The notes beneath the pieces are model-generated. The model did not search any database. It was not told where the DNA came from and was given only the letters and a program-made list of their open reading frames with translations. Shown in pieces: positions 1-8,946 of a stretch of DNA of 64,000 bases (the first letter of the stretch is position 1; every line of letters starts with the position of its first letter). A program made the translations under genes and the position numbers. Origin of the DNA: Opitutaceae bacterium (lineage in GTDB: Bacteria > Verrucomicrobiota > Verrucomicrobiia > Opitutales > Opitutaceae); the NCBI GenBank assembly GCA_016711225.1, contig JADJTK010000030.1, positions 1-64,000 on the forward strand. The letters are read 5' to 3'.

Positions 1-4
1 GTTT

Positions 5-475
5 GTGGTATTTCTCGTTACGTGCCTGGTGGGGTTTTGCGGCTGCACGTCAAACCAAATGGATCATTATGCACCGGTGAAACCAACAACTCCTGTTGCT
101 GCCCCAAAAGGGGAAATAGAGGATGAAGGCCTGAAGTGGAATGGAGAGAACTGCGCGAAAGCTACCCCTCGGACTGCAACGGGCCGATGGGTTAGTTGTT
201 GGTATTTCGAAGACCTTAAGAGAAAAAGAAGCGGATACGCCTGGTATTCTTATCCCGTGACGAACGGATGGATCCCACCCACTCGCGATGGGTTAAGGTC
301 CGTTAAGGATTTGGCTGCTAGTATTCGGCAAACAGACAAGACGGTACGGCTAATTCCTCGGTATCTCGGGGCAAGCGAAGATTGGTTCCGCGTCCGGCCG
401 TTAAGTCGGAAGGAGATCTTGGAATTAACCCGGTATATTGAGGTGCTTGAAGTCCGAAAGCAAGGGTCGGAATAG
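5..475 (+). CDS. hypothetical protein, possible lipoprotein, 5' end uncertain
   Basis: Function not recognised. The 156-residue product opens with a short hydrophobic stretch ending in FCGC (residues 11-14), which could be a weak lipoprotein signal, but the lipobox is poor. The start used is a GTG four bases inside the window, so the true start may lie outside it. The region is clearly less GC-rich than the rest of the window and its codon use differs from neighbouring genes. With the transposase remnant that follows, this suggests acquired DNA. The reading frame on the opposite strand over its 3' half is a shadow. Confidence 0.5.
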   Translation: MVFLVTCLVGFCGCTSNQMDHYAPVKPTTPVAAPKGEIEDEGLKWNGENCAKATPRTATGRWVSCWYFEDLKRKRSGYAWYSYPVTNGWIPPTRDGLRSVKDLAASIRQTDKTVRLIPRYLGASEDWFRVRPLSRKEILELTRYIEVLEVRKQGSE

Positions 476-521
476 ACCGAAGGGGGAGCTAAAAGGGACA
501 GGTCAGAAATTTTAGACATAA

Positions 522-535
522 AACCACTTGTGGTT
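522..535. repeat. short inverted repeat upstream of transposase remnant
   Basis: The sequence AACCAC-TT-GTGGTT is a perfect 6-bp inverted repeat about 80 bases before the transposase remnant. REP-type transposases often have short hairpins at their flanks, so this may be a relic of that element. The link is inferred only. Confidence 0.3.
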
Positions 536-601
536 ACAATTCCGGGCCGGAGGGCGGCCGGAGAGTCGGTCGAATGAAGAATTTCCCCCCAGAGGTGGGG
601 A

Positions 602-1539
602 GAGGCGGCCTACCACTGTATGACACGAGTGGTGGCCGGGGACCGGGTGCTCGACGACACCGCCAGGGAAAGTCTGCGCAAGCAGCTCTGGCTGGTGGCG
701 AATTTTTGCCGGGGTGGAGCTCTCACCTACGCGATCACTTGAGCAATCACTTCCATGTGCCGCTCAAGGTGCCCAAGAAGACGATTCCGCCGGACGAGGA
801 ACTGGTACGCCGTTACAAGCTGCTCCACCATGCCGACCAAGTACCAGATCCAACGCCTCGAGGCCATTGAGGCGGTACTGAAGAGCGGAGCGCCTGCGGG
901 CGAGGCGTGGCGGCGGCGCGAGCTCGCCCTGATGGGCGACGTCTCCGCGTTCATGAAGCTGCTCAAGCAGCGTTTCGCGATCTGGTTCAACAAGGCCCAC
1001 CATCGCTACGGCACCCTCTTTGCGGAGCGCTTCAAGTCCGTCCTGATCGAGCCCTCCGACCACGGGCTATGTACGGTTGCTTGCTATATCGACCTTAACC
1101 CCGTGCGGGCCGGGTTGGTCAAGGATCCCAAGGACTATCGTTTCTGTGGGTATGCCGAGGCCGTGGCGGGCCACGCCGGTGCGCGCCGGTCTGTGCCGGC
1201 TGCATGGACCCGACTGGGACCGGTCCACGCGGCGCACCGTCTCGGCTTGTTTGGCAGGGCGGCCCGTCGTTTTGCCGGCGGCACGATCACGGCGGCTTCC
1301 TTCGGCAAGGTGTTGCGCGCGCACGGCCAGTTACCCTGGCGACGGTGTTGCGTTGCCGGGTACGGTATTTCACCGACGCAGCCGTGCTCGGCTCCCAAGC
1401 CTTCGTTGCCACCCAACTCGCGGCCTACCGCCGCCGCTACGGCGTGCGCAGCCATACCGCACCGCGTGCTCTGCTCCCGATCACCGACTGGGGCGGCCTC
1501 ACCGCCCTGCGCGGTCTGCGCAGGAGTCCTTTCGGATAG
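602..1539 (+). pseudogene. REP-associated tyrosine transposase (Y1_Tnp/IS200-like) remnant with frameshifts
   Basis: Read across three frames this is a single transposase of the HUH-type Y1 family. The first segment reads YHCMTRVV and continues to LTYAI (602-738). A two-base insertion near 738-741 interrupts what would be the AIMSNHFHV metal-binding motif. The next frame carries SNHFHVPLKV and ELVRRYKLL, a second shift near 830 leads to FMKLLKQRFAIWFNK, RYGTLFAERFKS and YIDLNPVRAGLV, and a third shift near 1330 leads to TVLRCRVRYFTD and GGLTALRGLRRSPFG before the stop. The conserved His-x-His and the YIDLNPVRAG block are both visible, so the family assignment is firm. With three shifts no functional enzyme can be made unless the shifts are assembly errors. 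Confidence 0.8.
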
Positions 1540-1619
1540 GGGGCGAAGTGCTGGACCACAGCGGTTCCAGAACCGGCTCGGGCGGAGCCTCGCCGTCCAC
1601 CGATGGGCCGGAACAAGCC

Positions 1620-1656
1620 ATTCAACCGCGGATGGCGCGGATAGCGTGGATACGGA
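1620..1656. repeat. degenerate CGCGGATA-type direct repeats
   Basis: Three imperfect copies of a unit close to CGCGGATRG occur in a row. Together with the CACAGAG patch 70 bases on, this has the look of a fixed set of repeat words that decorate spacer DNA. No function is known to me. Confidence 0.5.
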
Positions 1657-1718
1657 ATGATTCCTATGGCTGAACGGCTGCGCCGCCCAGTTACGACGGA
1701 GGCGAGACGAACGATTTC

Positions 1719-1750
1719 ACCACAGAGTACACAGAGGACCAGGAGGGCGG
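1719..1750. repeat. degenerate CACAGAG-type direct repeats
   Basis: Short repeats of the form CACAGAG-TA-CACAGAGG-ACC-AGGAGGG, in spacer DNA. They resemble the word-like repeats found elsewhere in the window (36.8, 42.9, 43.5 and 53.2 kb), but with a different word. Confidence 0.5.
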
Positions 1751-1790
1751 ACGAAGCTCTTGCGAGCTTCGCTACGGGGGTAGCGGAACG

Positions 1791-1812
1791 GGCCACCTCA
1801 CCGCGGTGGCCT
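1791..1812. repeat. dispersed hairpin family, copy 1
   Basis: Arms GGCCACC and GGTGGCC flank the heptamer TCACCGC. Copies with the same loop (one inverted) lie at 35723-35745 and 40551-40571, where the closing pair is G-C instead of C-G, so the arms covary. Confidence 0.55.
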
Positions 1813-1991
1813 ACACGGGCGGCCCGCCCTGAAGGAGCAGGCCACGACGCGGCGGTTCGCCCCGGCTGCGCCGCGCGGGAGCCACGGAGCGTGAATTTGG
1901 GCTGGCGTGACAGGCGCCGCTCCGCACAATCGATACCGGTCGGTGACCCGCACACCACCGCCCCATAGTCCCTCGGAGTCCCCTTGTCCCT

Positions 1992-2390
1992 ATGCATGTC
2001 CTTTCGTGTGCTGTGTTCGTCCTTATCTGCCTCGGGTTCGTCCCGGTGAACGCCCGGCCGAGGTGTCCTGAGGTCGCTCCCGTGCGAGGGGAGGCGAGCG
2101 GCAGCGGTGGCGCTGCGCAATCGGCGGTCCCAGGCCGGGTCATGGACGATGTCCACGCGCGGCGAGTATCCGGAACACACTCAAGGCACGCGCCGGCCGG
2201 CGGGCCGATTGATCGGATTTTGACGGGTTCCGGCCTTCTCCCCCTGTACAATGCAGCCGGTTCCGTGATACTCGCGCTCGGGTTGGTTCTGCTGCGGCTT
2301 CGTCGGAAGCGCCAGGCCGAGGGGCGTGGCGTGGGAGGCGCTGGTGCGGACGAGCCGGTAGATCTGCACAAACAAAGGATGAACGGATGA
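1992..2390 (+). CDS. hypothetical membrane/secreted protein
   Basis: Function not recognised. The 132-residue product has a plausible signal peptide (residues 1-21, VLSCAVFVLICLGFVPVNA) and a second hydrophobic segment near residues 88-100 followed by the basic run RLRRKR, so it could be a small membrane protein. Its stop codon overlaps the ATG of the next gene (ATGA), which suggests translational coupling and supports it as real. Against it, the first 40 bases look like word-like repeat DNA and composition gives little coding signal, so the true start could be further in. Confidence 0.4.
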   Translation: MHVLSCAVFVLICLGFVPVNARPRCPEVAPVRGEASGSGGAAQSAVPGRVMDDVHARRVSGTHSRHAPAGGPIDRILTGSGLLPLYNAAGSVILALGLVLLRLRRKRQAEGRGVGGAGADEPVDLHKQRMNG

Positions 2391-2761
2391 GAAACTTTCT
2401 GGAAAAGGTGACGGGGGCAATCGGTTTGGGGGGCGCGAAACGCGCCGGCTCGGGTGTGCTCGGGAATTGCATGGTGTTCGCGCATATCGAGGAGCCGCTG
2501 ATGCCGCTGCAACGTGGGTCCAAGTACGAGGATCCACTCAATCGTGCGCTGGCGCAGGCCCGGTTGGGTCGGGTGACCGGCGGTGGCTCGGTGCAGGGCA
2601 TCGACGGGAGCATCGAATGGGTGAGCCTCGACCTGCAACTGGTCGATCTGGGGCCGTCCCTGGACTTCGTCCGCGACAAGCTCAAGGAACTGGGCGCCCC
2701 GCGGGGTTCGGTGCTGAAGTTCAAGAAGGGCGAGGTGGTGACGACCCTGCCCATCGGCTGA
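2387..2761 (+). CDS. conserved hypothetical protein, 124 aa
   Basis: A small soluble protein without signal peptide or membrane segment. Its core, near residues 66-110, reads IEWVSLDLQLVDL, DFVRDKLKELGAP and GSVLKFKKGE, an alternating strand-helix-strand pattern of a compact alpha/beta domain. I recall similar sequences as conserved hypothetical proteins but cannot name the family. It starts on an ATG that overlaps the upstream stop and is followed 100 bases later by the PfkB-type kinase gene on the same strand. Confidence 0.65.
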   Translation: MRNFLEKVTGAIGLGGAKRAGSGVLGNCMVFAHIEEPLMPLQRGSKYEDPLNRALAQARLGRVTGGGSVQGIDGSIEWVSLDLQLVDLGPSLDFVRDKLKELGAPRGSVLKFKKGEVVTTLPIG

Positions 2762-2861
2762 GGGCCGGGCGGACGGGTTCGGGGCCGTGTAATGCAAAAT
2801 GGGCCGTCCGGGATTGCCGAGGCGGCGATTTCGGTGCCGGCTTCGTGCGTCCCCCAATCCC

Positions 2862-3830
2862 ATGCCCGACGTTTATTGTTTTGGCCATGTCAGCACCGGA
2901 GTGATCCTACGCCTCAAGGGGCGTTTCCCTGCCCCCGACGGCTATGCCGAGGTGGCGGAGTCGCTCGACAACCACTCGGGCGAGGCCACTGGCAGCGCGT
3001 TGGTGTTGGCGCAGTTGGGCGTCACGGTGGCGCTGGAGGGCAATTGGATCGGAGATACACCGGCCTGCCGGCGTACCCTCGCGTTCCTGCAATCGCGCGG
3101 GATTGACTGTGCCGGTCTGGAGGTGAAATCCGGGTATCCCGGAGTGAACGAGATCGTGGTCTCCGATGGCGATTCGCGCACGGTGTTCGGCCGCTACTGT
3201 GACCTCCTTTTCACCACGCCGCAGTGGGAGCCGCCGAGTCTGGAACGGATCGGTGCGGCGCGGGTGGTTTGCGTCGACCCGGCCTTCGGGGAGACGACGC
3301 TGCTGGTGGCGCGCGCGGCGAAGGCCGCCGGCAAACCGCTGGTGACCTGCGATGCGCGGGCCGATTCCGAACTGGCGCGACTGGCCGATGTGGTGGCCGT
3401 CTCCGGCGAGATGATGGCGCGGGAGTATCCGGCCGCAATGACGGATCCGGCGGCGCGGGCGCGGCTGTTCGAGGACTATGTCGAGCAGTGCCCGGGACTG
3501 GTGGTCTTCACCGCCGGTTCGCAACCGCTCTGGTACGCGCGCGGGCGCACTGCCCCGCCGGCGCCCGGGCGGGCCGCGCCCGGGTTGCGGTGCGAGCAGC
3601 CTCCCTTCCCGGTGGCGGTGGTGGACAGCGCGGGGGCCGGCGACAGCTTCCGCGGCGGGTTGATCTACGGGATGCTTTGCGGCTGGAGTGATGCGGATAC
3701 CGTGCGCTTCGCTTGTGCGGTGGCGGCGTTGGTTTGCACGACGGCGCCCGGTTGCGTGAATCCGCCGTCGCTGGCGCAGGTGCGGGCGCTGCTGGTGGAA
3801 CGCGGCGCGCCGTTGCCTCCGGGGCTCTGA
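2862..3830 (+). CDS. PfkB-family carbohydrate kinase
   Basis: This encodes an ATP-dependent kinase of the ribokinase/PfkB family, probably acting on a sugar or nucleoside in the cytoplasm; the substrate cannot be told. The C-terminal signature DSAGAGDSFRGGL (near residues 252-264) contains the GAGD anion hole and the catalytic aspartate. The N-terminal half shows the expected GEATGSALVLAQLGV and VALEGNWIGD pattern of the substrate-binding fold. The 322-residue length is normal. I start at the ATG of MPDVYCFGH, because the frame upstream (MGRPGLPRRR...) has no family similarity. Confidence 0.85.
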   Translation: MPDVYCFGHVSTGVILRLKGRFPAPDGYAEVAESLDNHSGEATGSALVLAQLGVTVALEGNWIGDTPACRRTLAFLQSRGIDCAGLEVKSGYPGVNEIVVSDGDSRTVFGRYCDLLFTTPQWEPPSLERIGAARVVCVDPAFGETTLLVARAAKAAGKPLVTCDARADSELARLADVVAVSGEMMAREYPAAMTDPAARARLFEDYVEQCPGLVVFTAGSQPLWYARGRTAPPAPGRAAPGLRCEQPPFPVAVVDSAGAGDSFRGGLIYGMLCGWSDADTVRFACAVAALVCTTAPGCVNPPSLAQVRALLVERGAPLPPGL

Positions 3831-3974
3831 GCTTGGTTGTAGCCCTCGGATCGGCAGAGGCTACGAACGCCACGCACGATGCCCCCGATTCCTTCCGGGG
3901 ACAGCGGGGCCTTGGGCTGCCTGGGTGGTGGAGCATTGCTCCGGGGCGGGCGGGTCGCATGCTCGGCGGCGATC

Positions 3975-4778
3975 ATGCTGGCTGAACTATTTCGCTACCT
4001 GACTCTCCGTTGCCCGCCGTGGGCGCGCCTGCTGGGGCTGGCGCATGAACACGTGGCGATTCGGCAGCGGCACCGGCGGGTGCCGGAAGCGTGGGCGCCG
4101 CACCTGGAGGCGAGCCGGGCGGCGATCCTCGCGGCGGCGGGGCGCTGCCCGCAGCATCGCCGCGTGGTGGTGATCGGGGCGGGCGATTGTCGCGATGTGC
4201 CGGTATCGGAGCTGGTGGCCCAATTCGACGCCGTGGTGCTGACCGATGTGGTACTCGGTCCCGAGCTGCGCCAGTTGGCACGGCGCAGCGGGGGGAAAAT
4301 CCGCGCCGAGGTGTGGGATGCCACCGGAGTGCTCGCCGCGCTGGCGCAGGGGCACGACGATCTAACGGCGGCGCAGGTGGAGGCGTTGTTCGCCCGGGGC
4401 GATCCGGGGCTGCCCCCGGGCGGTGAGGCCGACCTGATCGTATCCGCCAATTGCATTTCACAACTGGGGGTGGTGCCGGTGGACCGGTTGGAGCCGGAAG
4501 GGGCCGACGACGGGTTCCAGTCGCGGTGCGGGGCGGCGGCGGCTCGCCGGCACCTGCAATGGTTGGCCGCGCGCGCGGGGGTGCGGGTGCTCGTGGGCGA
4601 CCGCGCGCGGCTCGACATCGATGCGCAGGGGCGGGAGCTCAAGCGTGAGCCCGTGCCCGGGATGGAGCGGCTGCGGGCCCCGGACCGCACCTGGCGTTGG
4701 ATGTTGGCGCCGATCCCGGAGTGGGATCGCGGTTACCATCGCGTGCACGAGGTGGGCGCTTGGATCGACGGGCGCTAG
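3975..4778 (+). CDS. conserved hypothetical protein with Rossmann-like methyltransferase features
   Basis: The 267-residue product has a glycine-rich segment VVVIGAGDCRDVPVSEL (near residues 66-82) followed by VVLTDVVLG, which looks like motif I and the acidic strand of a SAM-dependent methyltransferase fold. Later blocks are DLIVSANCISQLGVVP and LVGDRARLDID. The substrate is unknown. The ATG of MLAELFRYLT is chosen; the open frame extends upstream but without sensible protein sequence. The gene converges on the LysE-type gene, 25 bases away. Confidence 0.6.
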   Translation: MLAELFRYLTLRCPPWARLLGLAHEHVAIRQRHRRVPEAWAPHLEASRAAILAAAGRCPQHRRVVVIGAGDCRDVPVSELVAQFDAVVLTDVVLGPELRQLARRSGGKIRAEVWDATGVLAALAQGHDDLTAAQVEALFARGDPGLPPGGEADLIVSANCISQLGVVPVDRLEPEGADDGFQSRCGAAAARRHLQWLAARAGVRVLVGDRARLDIDAQGRELKREPVPGMERLRAPDRTWRWMLAPIPEWDRGYHRVHEVGAWIDGR

Positions 4779-4803
4779 CACGCCTTGCGCTGGTGGCGAG
4801 TGC

Positions 4804-5476
4804 TCAGCGTGTGGCCGAGCTGAAGACGATCCATGCGGCCAAGGCCAGCAGCGCCAGGCCGAAGGCCCGAGGCAACCAGTGTTGCGCGTGAGCGAGCCGT
4901 CCGGCCACCGGTGGCGAATGCAGCGCGAGCACGATCAGGCTCCAGAGAACCAGCCCATGGAGGACTACGCAGGTAGGCACGAGGATGCGCCAGGCCGGCG
5001 GTGGCGTTGGGCGGGATCACCTGGGCGAACACGCCGACAAAGAAGATGAAGGCCTTGGGGTTGGTGAGGTTGCAGACTAGGCCATCGAGGAAGCCGCTGC
5101 GCAGATCGGGGGCGTGAGCGAGGGGCGACGGCGCAAAACTCTGTCGCGATCGCGACAGAGTTCTGCGTTCTTGGGCAGCGGGGGCGGAAGGCGCGGGGGC
5201 GAGCAGTTCCCGCAGGCCGAGGTAGGCGAGATAGGCGGCGCCGACCAGTTGGACGATCCTCATCGCCCGTGGCGGCAGGGCGGAAAAGCCGAGGGAGATG
5301 GCGAGGGTCTGTACGGCCAATCCACAACTTATGCCGGCCACTGTCCCAAAGGCGCGCGCGCGGCCGGGGCCGAGGCTGTTGCGCAGGATCAGCAGGAAAT
5401 CCGGTCCGGGGCTGAGCAGCCCAAGCGTGAGCACGCCGAGCAGCCCGACGATGCTGTAGTGCATGGCCGGGATCAC
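4804..5476 (-). pseudogene. LysE/RhtB-family amino acid exporter, apparent frameshift
   Basis: An inner-membrane amino-acid or homoserine efflux protein. Typical features are LLSPGPDFLLILRNSL (near residues 20-35), GTVAGISCGL and DGLVCNLTNPKAFIFFVGVFAQV. After IPPNATAG (about 5000) the open frame turns to arginine/proline-rich nonsense and stops at 4775. Shifting the frame by one base there restores WRILVPTCVVLHGLVLW, LPRAFGLALLALAAW and a stop at 4804, the normal end of the family. So the gene is either mutated or carries a sequencing indel near 4996-5003. It starts at a GTG overlapping the stop of the acylase gene (an ATG lies four codons on), suggesting coupling. A 36-bp palindrome lies inside it, in frame. 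Confidence 0.75.
5132..5167. repeat. GCGATCGC-core palindrome inside the LysE gene, copy 1
   Basis: A 36-bp inverted repeat with one mismatched pair, centred on GCGATCGC with the inner arms CTCTGTC/GACAGAG. It is exactly 12 codons long and is translated as part of a hydrophilic loop (RRTLSRSRQSFA), so it does not break the frame. A perfect 34-bp copy lies at 34214-34247. Confidence 0.85.
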
Positions 5477-7896
5477 TCGGTGCCGGGGACGAAGAGCAGG
5501 TGATCCTTCACGCGCCCGGGTTGGAGCGGGCTCGGCTCGCCCCGCACCCAGTCGTCGTGGCCGGCGGAATGGTAGGGGGAGAGTGGATGGGCGCTGGGGC
5601 CGCCTGGCATGTGCAGGAGGCTGCCGGCCTCCCAGCCGGGCTGGATGACGAAACGCACCGAGGCGCCGAAGTCGGGAGTCTGGGTACGCACGACGTTGAT
5701 GTCGCCGGGGAGAGAAACGGCTGGACGGTCAAGAAAGCGGGCGAGCCAAGGCAGGGCCGCACTGAGGGGGTGCTGCATGCGCAGGCGGTTCACCTTGCCC
5801 CAGGTGTGTGCGGCCAGCCCGGTGGGACCGCCGGCGTCGGCGATGACCGCGGCGACGGACTCGTCGAGCAACGCCTTCCACCCTGGGTGACCGGCCGGAA
5901 GCCAACCGGCGGGCTGCTGGTGGGCGAGGGCGAAGAGGACGCGGTCGAGCGGGAGGGAGGAGGACTCGAACGCGGGCAGGGCGGCGCGGCAGCGAGCGAA
6001 GATCAGGGTGTCGATACGGCTTTCAACTGCGGTACGAAAGTCGCGCACGAGTCGGTAGCCGGCGGAGTCGGGCAGCGCTCGGCCACCCCAGGTTTCGGTG
6101 AGGCGCCGCAGCTCGGTGCGACCCGGGTCGGAAGAGTCGGGGGTGAGGGTGGCGAGCAGCAGTTCCTGCCAGCGGTCGAGGTGGGGGGCGCGGTCGTCGA
6201 GTTGGATGGCCAGCAGGGCCTCGGGGCTGAGCTGCTTGAGCGTGCCGAGCAGCTCGCGAATCCGGTGGGCCCGGGCACCGCTCTGGTAGCCGCCGTCGCC
6301 GAGCACGGCGAGGGAATCGCCGCCGATCATCCGGTTGTTGGCCGACCAGAGCATGCCGGTGCGCGGATTGAATATTTGGGGATGGCGCTCCGTCTCCAGC
6401 CAACCATCCCAGCGGGCGGTGCCGTCGGCCCAGGAGACGGGGGTGGAGCCGTCGAAGCCCACTCGGTTGGGCAAGCGGCCGGCGAGGGTCCAGCCGAGGT
6501 TGCCCTCGCGGTCGGCGACCACGAAGTTTTGGTGCGGCAAACCGGTGCTCTTGGCGAAAGCGAGCGCAGAGCGGGCGGAGTTGACGGTCTCGAGGCTGAC
6601 GAGCTGGAGGTTGTAGGCGGTGGGGTCGGCCATTGCCCATTTCAGGGCCAGGGGGCGCCCGCGGTGGTCGGTGCCGATGATCGGGCCCCAGAGGGTGGAG
6701 CGGATGGAGAGGGTTTCGGCGGCGGCGTTGAGAACGGCAAGGGTCTCGGTGTGGGTGACGAAATCGCGCCAGCCTTCCGGGGTGCGGTAGCGCCCGGGGT
6801 TGGCGGGGTCGGTTTCGACCACGACAAGGTCGCTCGTATCGGCGTAGCTGGTGGTGAAGCCCCAGGCGATGGCGCCGTTGGTACCGGCGATGAGCACCGG
6901 CAGGCCGGGCAGGGTGATGCCGTCGATCTCGCGGTTGTGGCGCGGGTCGAGGCGCCAGGTGATCTGGGCGCGATACCAGAGGTTGGGTACGGTGAGCGGC
7001 AGGTGCAGATCGTTGGCCAGCAGGGCCAGGCGCCGCTCACCCTGCAGGCCGCTCACTGCGAAGGCATTGCTGCCGCGGGCCGACGGCGGCGCAGGGCGGG
7101 CCCAGGCGAGAGTAGCGGGATCGTCCGGCGGGCCGGCGGTTGGCGCCTCGGCGGCGGGCGCTGCCGGGGAGGGCGGGGTGAACGCGGAGTACTCGAGTGT
7201 TGGGGGCAAGGGAGGCGCTTCGACGTGCGAGCCGTCGAGGGTGGACTCGAAATCGTCGGCGGGGGAGAGCAGGAAATCCGCGACGGCCGGGGCGAAGACT
7301 TCGCGGGCCACGGCGCGGGAGAGCTCGGGCTCGCCATCGGTACGCTCGAGGGAGAGGGCCATGGTGGCGGCCACGAGCAGGGAGTCCTCGGCTGTCCATG
7401 GGCGGGGCGTGGTGCGCAGCAGCAGGTATTCGAAGGGGGCCACCTTCAGTGCCCCCAGCCCGAGGGTCACACCGTAGGCGTAGTCCTCGACCAGCTCGCG
7501 CTGGGGCTCGGGCAACTGCAGGAGGGCGGCGTGGGCAACGTCACGCAGGCGGTGCGGGCGGTTGGCGCGGTCGAGGGGCAGGGCGGAGGGGCCGAGGAGC
7601 TCGGCCACTTCGCCGGCGGAGGTGCGCCGCAGCAGGTCCATTTGGAAGAAGCGGTCCTGGGCGTGGACGAAGCCAAGCAGTTTCGCCGCGTCGCGGCGAT
7701 TGGCGGCGCTGACGCGGACGATGCCCAAGTTGTCGCGGTTTACTGCCGCGGCCTCGGCCAGTCCGGGCATGAGGATGCGAGCATCGCGATCGGGCAGGCT
7801 ACGGTAGAGCGGCACGAGGACGAAGAGTGCCAGGAGCAGCAGGCAGAAGACAAACAGCGAGCCGCTCAGGCGCAGCCAACGGGTGAGCTTGGGCAT
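5473..7896 (-). CDS. penicillin acylase-family N-terminal nucleophile hydrolase
   Basis: A member of the penicillin amidase/acylase family, which hydrolyses amide bonds such as those of beta-lactams or acyl-homoserine lactones. These are made as one precursor that self-cleaves before a serine. The expected nucleophile is Ser276 in RGSNAFAVSG, followed by LALLANDLHLPLTVPNLWYRA; the alpha part has DNLGIVRV and VHAQDRFFQMDLLRR (residues 56-91). A hydrophobic segment at residues 11-31 serves as membrane anchor or uncleaved signal, placing the enzyme outside the cytoplasm. The length of 807 is usual. The linker before the nucleophile (about 228-272) is unusually proline/alanine-rich. The natural substrate cannot be told. 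The LysE-type exporter gene overlaps its stop. Confidence 0.88.
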   Translation of the reverse strand: MPKLTRWLRLSGSLFVFCLLLLALFVLVPLYRSLPDRDARILMPGLAEAAAVNRDNLGIVRVSAANRRDAAKLLGFVHAQDRFFQMDLLRRTSAGEVAELLGPSALPLDRANRPHRLRDVAHAALLQLPEPQRELVEDYAYGVTLGLGALKVAPFEYLLLRTTPRPWTAEDSLLVAATMALSLERTDGEPELSRAVAREVFAPAVADFLLSPADDFESTLDGSHVEAPPLPPTLEYSAFTPPSPAAPAAEAPTAGPPDDPATLAWARPAPPSARGSNAFAVSGLQGERRLALLANDLHLPLTVPNLWYRAQITWRLDPRHNREIDGITLPGLPVLIAGTNGAIAWGFTTSYADTSDLVVVETDPANPGRYRTPEGWRDFVTHTETLAVLNAAAETLSIRSTLWGPIIGTDHRGRPLALKWAMADPTAYNLQLVSLETVNSARSALAFAKSTGLPHQNFVVADREGNLGWTLAGRLPNRVGFDGSTPVSWADGTARWDGWLETERHPQIFNPRTGMLWSANNRMIGGDSLAVLGDGGYQSGARAHRIRELLGTLKQLSPEALLAIQLDDRAPHLDRWQELLLATLTPDSSDPGRTELRRLTETWGGRALPDSAGYRLVRDFRTAVESRIDTLIFARCRAALPAFESSSLPLDRVLFALAHQQPAGWLPAGHPGWKALLDESVAAVIADAGGPTGLAAHTWGKVNRLRMQHPLSAALPWLARFLDRPAVSLPGDINVVRTQTPDFGASVRFVIQPGWEAGSLLHMPGGPSAHPLSPYHSAGHDDWVRGEPSPLQPGRVKDHLLFVPGTE

Positions 7897-8180
7897 GGGA
7901 GGAAGGAGGAAAACGGGGAGGGTGGCCGGGGGCCGTGTCGGCCCCCAATGCTGGGCGTGCGGCGCCGGCGGTCAATCGCGAGAGTACGGATCAAGGATTT
8001 TCAAGTAACGGAGGGAGAAGGGGATAGCAGCTGTGGCGCTCCTCGCGTGTGGCGTTTACCTCTGGAGACAGGGAGAGGCATTACAATAATAGTCGCAACT
8101 GCCTCAGCCAAGGTCACTAGCCAAATGATACAAAAGACCGGCGTGCCCGTGCTCGACAGGACCCTAACGTGGCCCCCGCG

Positions 8181-8813
8181 ATGAGCACTACCTTGCAGTT
8201 CCACCGGTCGTCGGAAGAAACCGACCCGGAGGCATTGATTGACCAAATGATGGCCCTCGATCGACAGCTTTATGTCGAGGCCGCGGAAGAGGACCTCGGG
8301 TCTCGTGGGTACTGCAGGGAGTTGTTGGCACGTTGTCCGGAGGCGCTCAGCTTGGCCCGGAGTGCCGATGGGGCCTTGGCCGGCTACTACCAGTTTCTGC
8401 CGATCACGGCGGCCTATCGCGACGAGGTGCTCGCCGGGAGGGTGCGCGATGGGGAGATCCCTCTGGCGGCGATCGTGCCCTACCGGGATCGGGGGGTGCC
8501 CTATCATCTGTATCTGTGTTCGATGGCGGTGCGCCCTGAATGGCGGGGACGTGGCGTGGCCAGCCGGCTGTATCGGGAGGAGGCAGCCTTCCAGCGGCGC
8601 TTGGCCTTGACGGGGCACCGGCTGGAGTCGCTGGTCAGTGTCGTTTGGTCGCCCTGTGGCGGGCGCTTCTTCGAGCGGATCGGCTTGCCGCGTACCGGTT
8701 TCGATTTCGGCGGCCGGCCGGTGCACTATGCCGAGCTGCCTGATGGGCTGTTGCCGGAAATAGCGACGCCGGTGAGCGCGCGCCGGGCGGAGTCCTTGTT
8801 GCAGGCAGCGTAG
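8181..8813 (+). CDS. GNAT-family N-acetyltransferase
   Basis: The motif-A core LYLCSMAVRPEWRGRGVASRLYREE (about residues 112-136) has the RGRGVAS acetyl-CoA pyrophosphate loop of GNAT enzymes, followed by the FFERIGLPRTG block typical of their C-terminal half. The product of 210 residues is soluble. The acceptor substrate is unknown. The ATG of MSTTLQF is preferred; a GTG four codons upstream is possible. About 280 bases of spacer without clear features separate it from the divergent acylase gene. Confidence 0.8.
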   Translation: MSTTLQFHRSSEETDPEALIDQMMALDRQLYVEAAEEDLGSRGYCRELLARCPEALSLARSADGALAGYYQFLPITAAYRDEVLAGRVRDGEIPLAAIVPYRDRGVPYHLYLCSMAVRPEWRGRGVASRLYREEAAFQRRLALTGHRLESLVSVVWSPCGGRFFERIGLPRTGFDFGGRPVHYAELPDGLLPEIATPVSARRAESLLQAA

Positions 8814-8946
8814 GGGTGGCTAGGTGATCAAGCAGGGTTTCGGCGAGCGACGCCCCCGCGCGCCCTCGTGCCCAAGCCAACGGAGCGCGACCCGAGCCAG
8901 GCTGAATTGTTACAGTTCTGGTGGTACATGGGTTTCCGCCGTTTGA

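Larger units (their letters stand above)
1540..1991. other. intergenic DNA with word-like repeats
   Basis: No convincing gene. The stretch holds two patches of short degenerate direct repeats and one hairpin of a dispersed family, each listed separately. Long reading frames here on both strands lack recognisable protein features. Confidence 0.6.

Noticed and set aside
5500..8184. A continuous plus-strand frame of 894 codons opposite the penicillin acylase gene
   Set aside because: It is the GC-rich complement of a well-recognised gene, is glycine/valine/glutamate-rich throughout and shows no domain.
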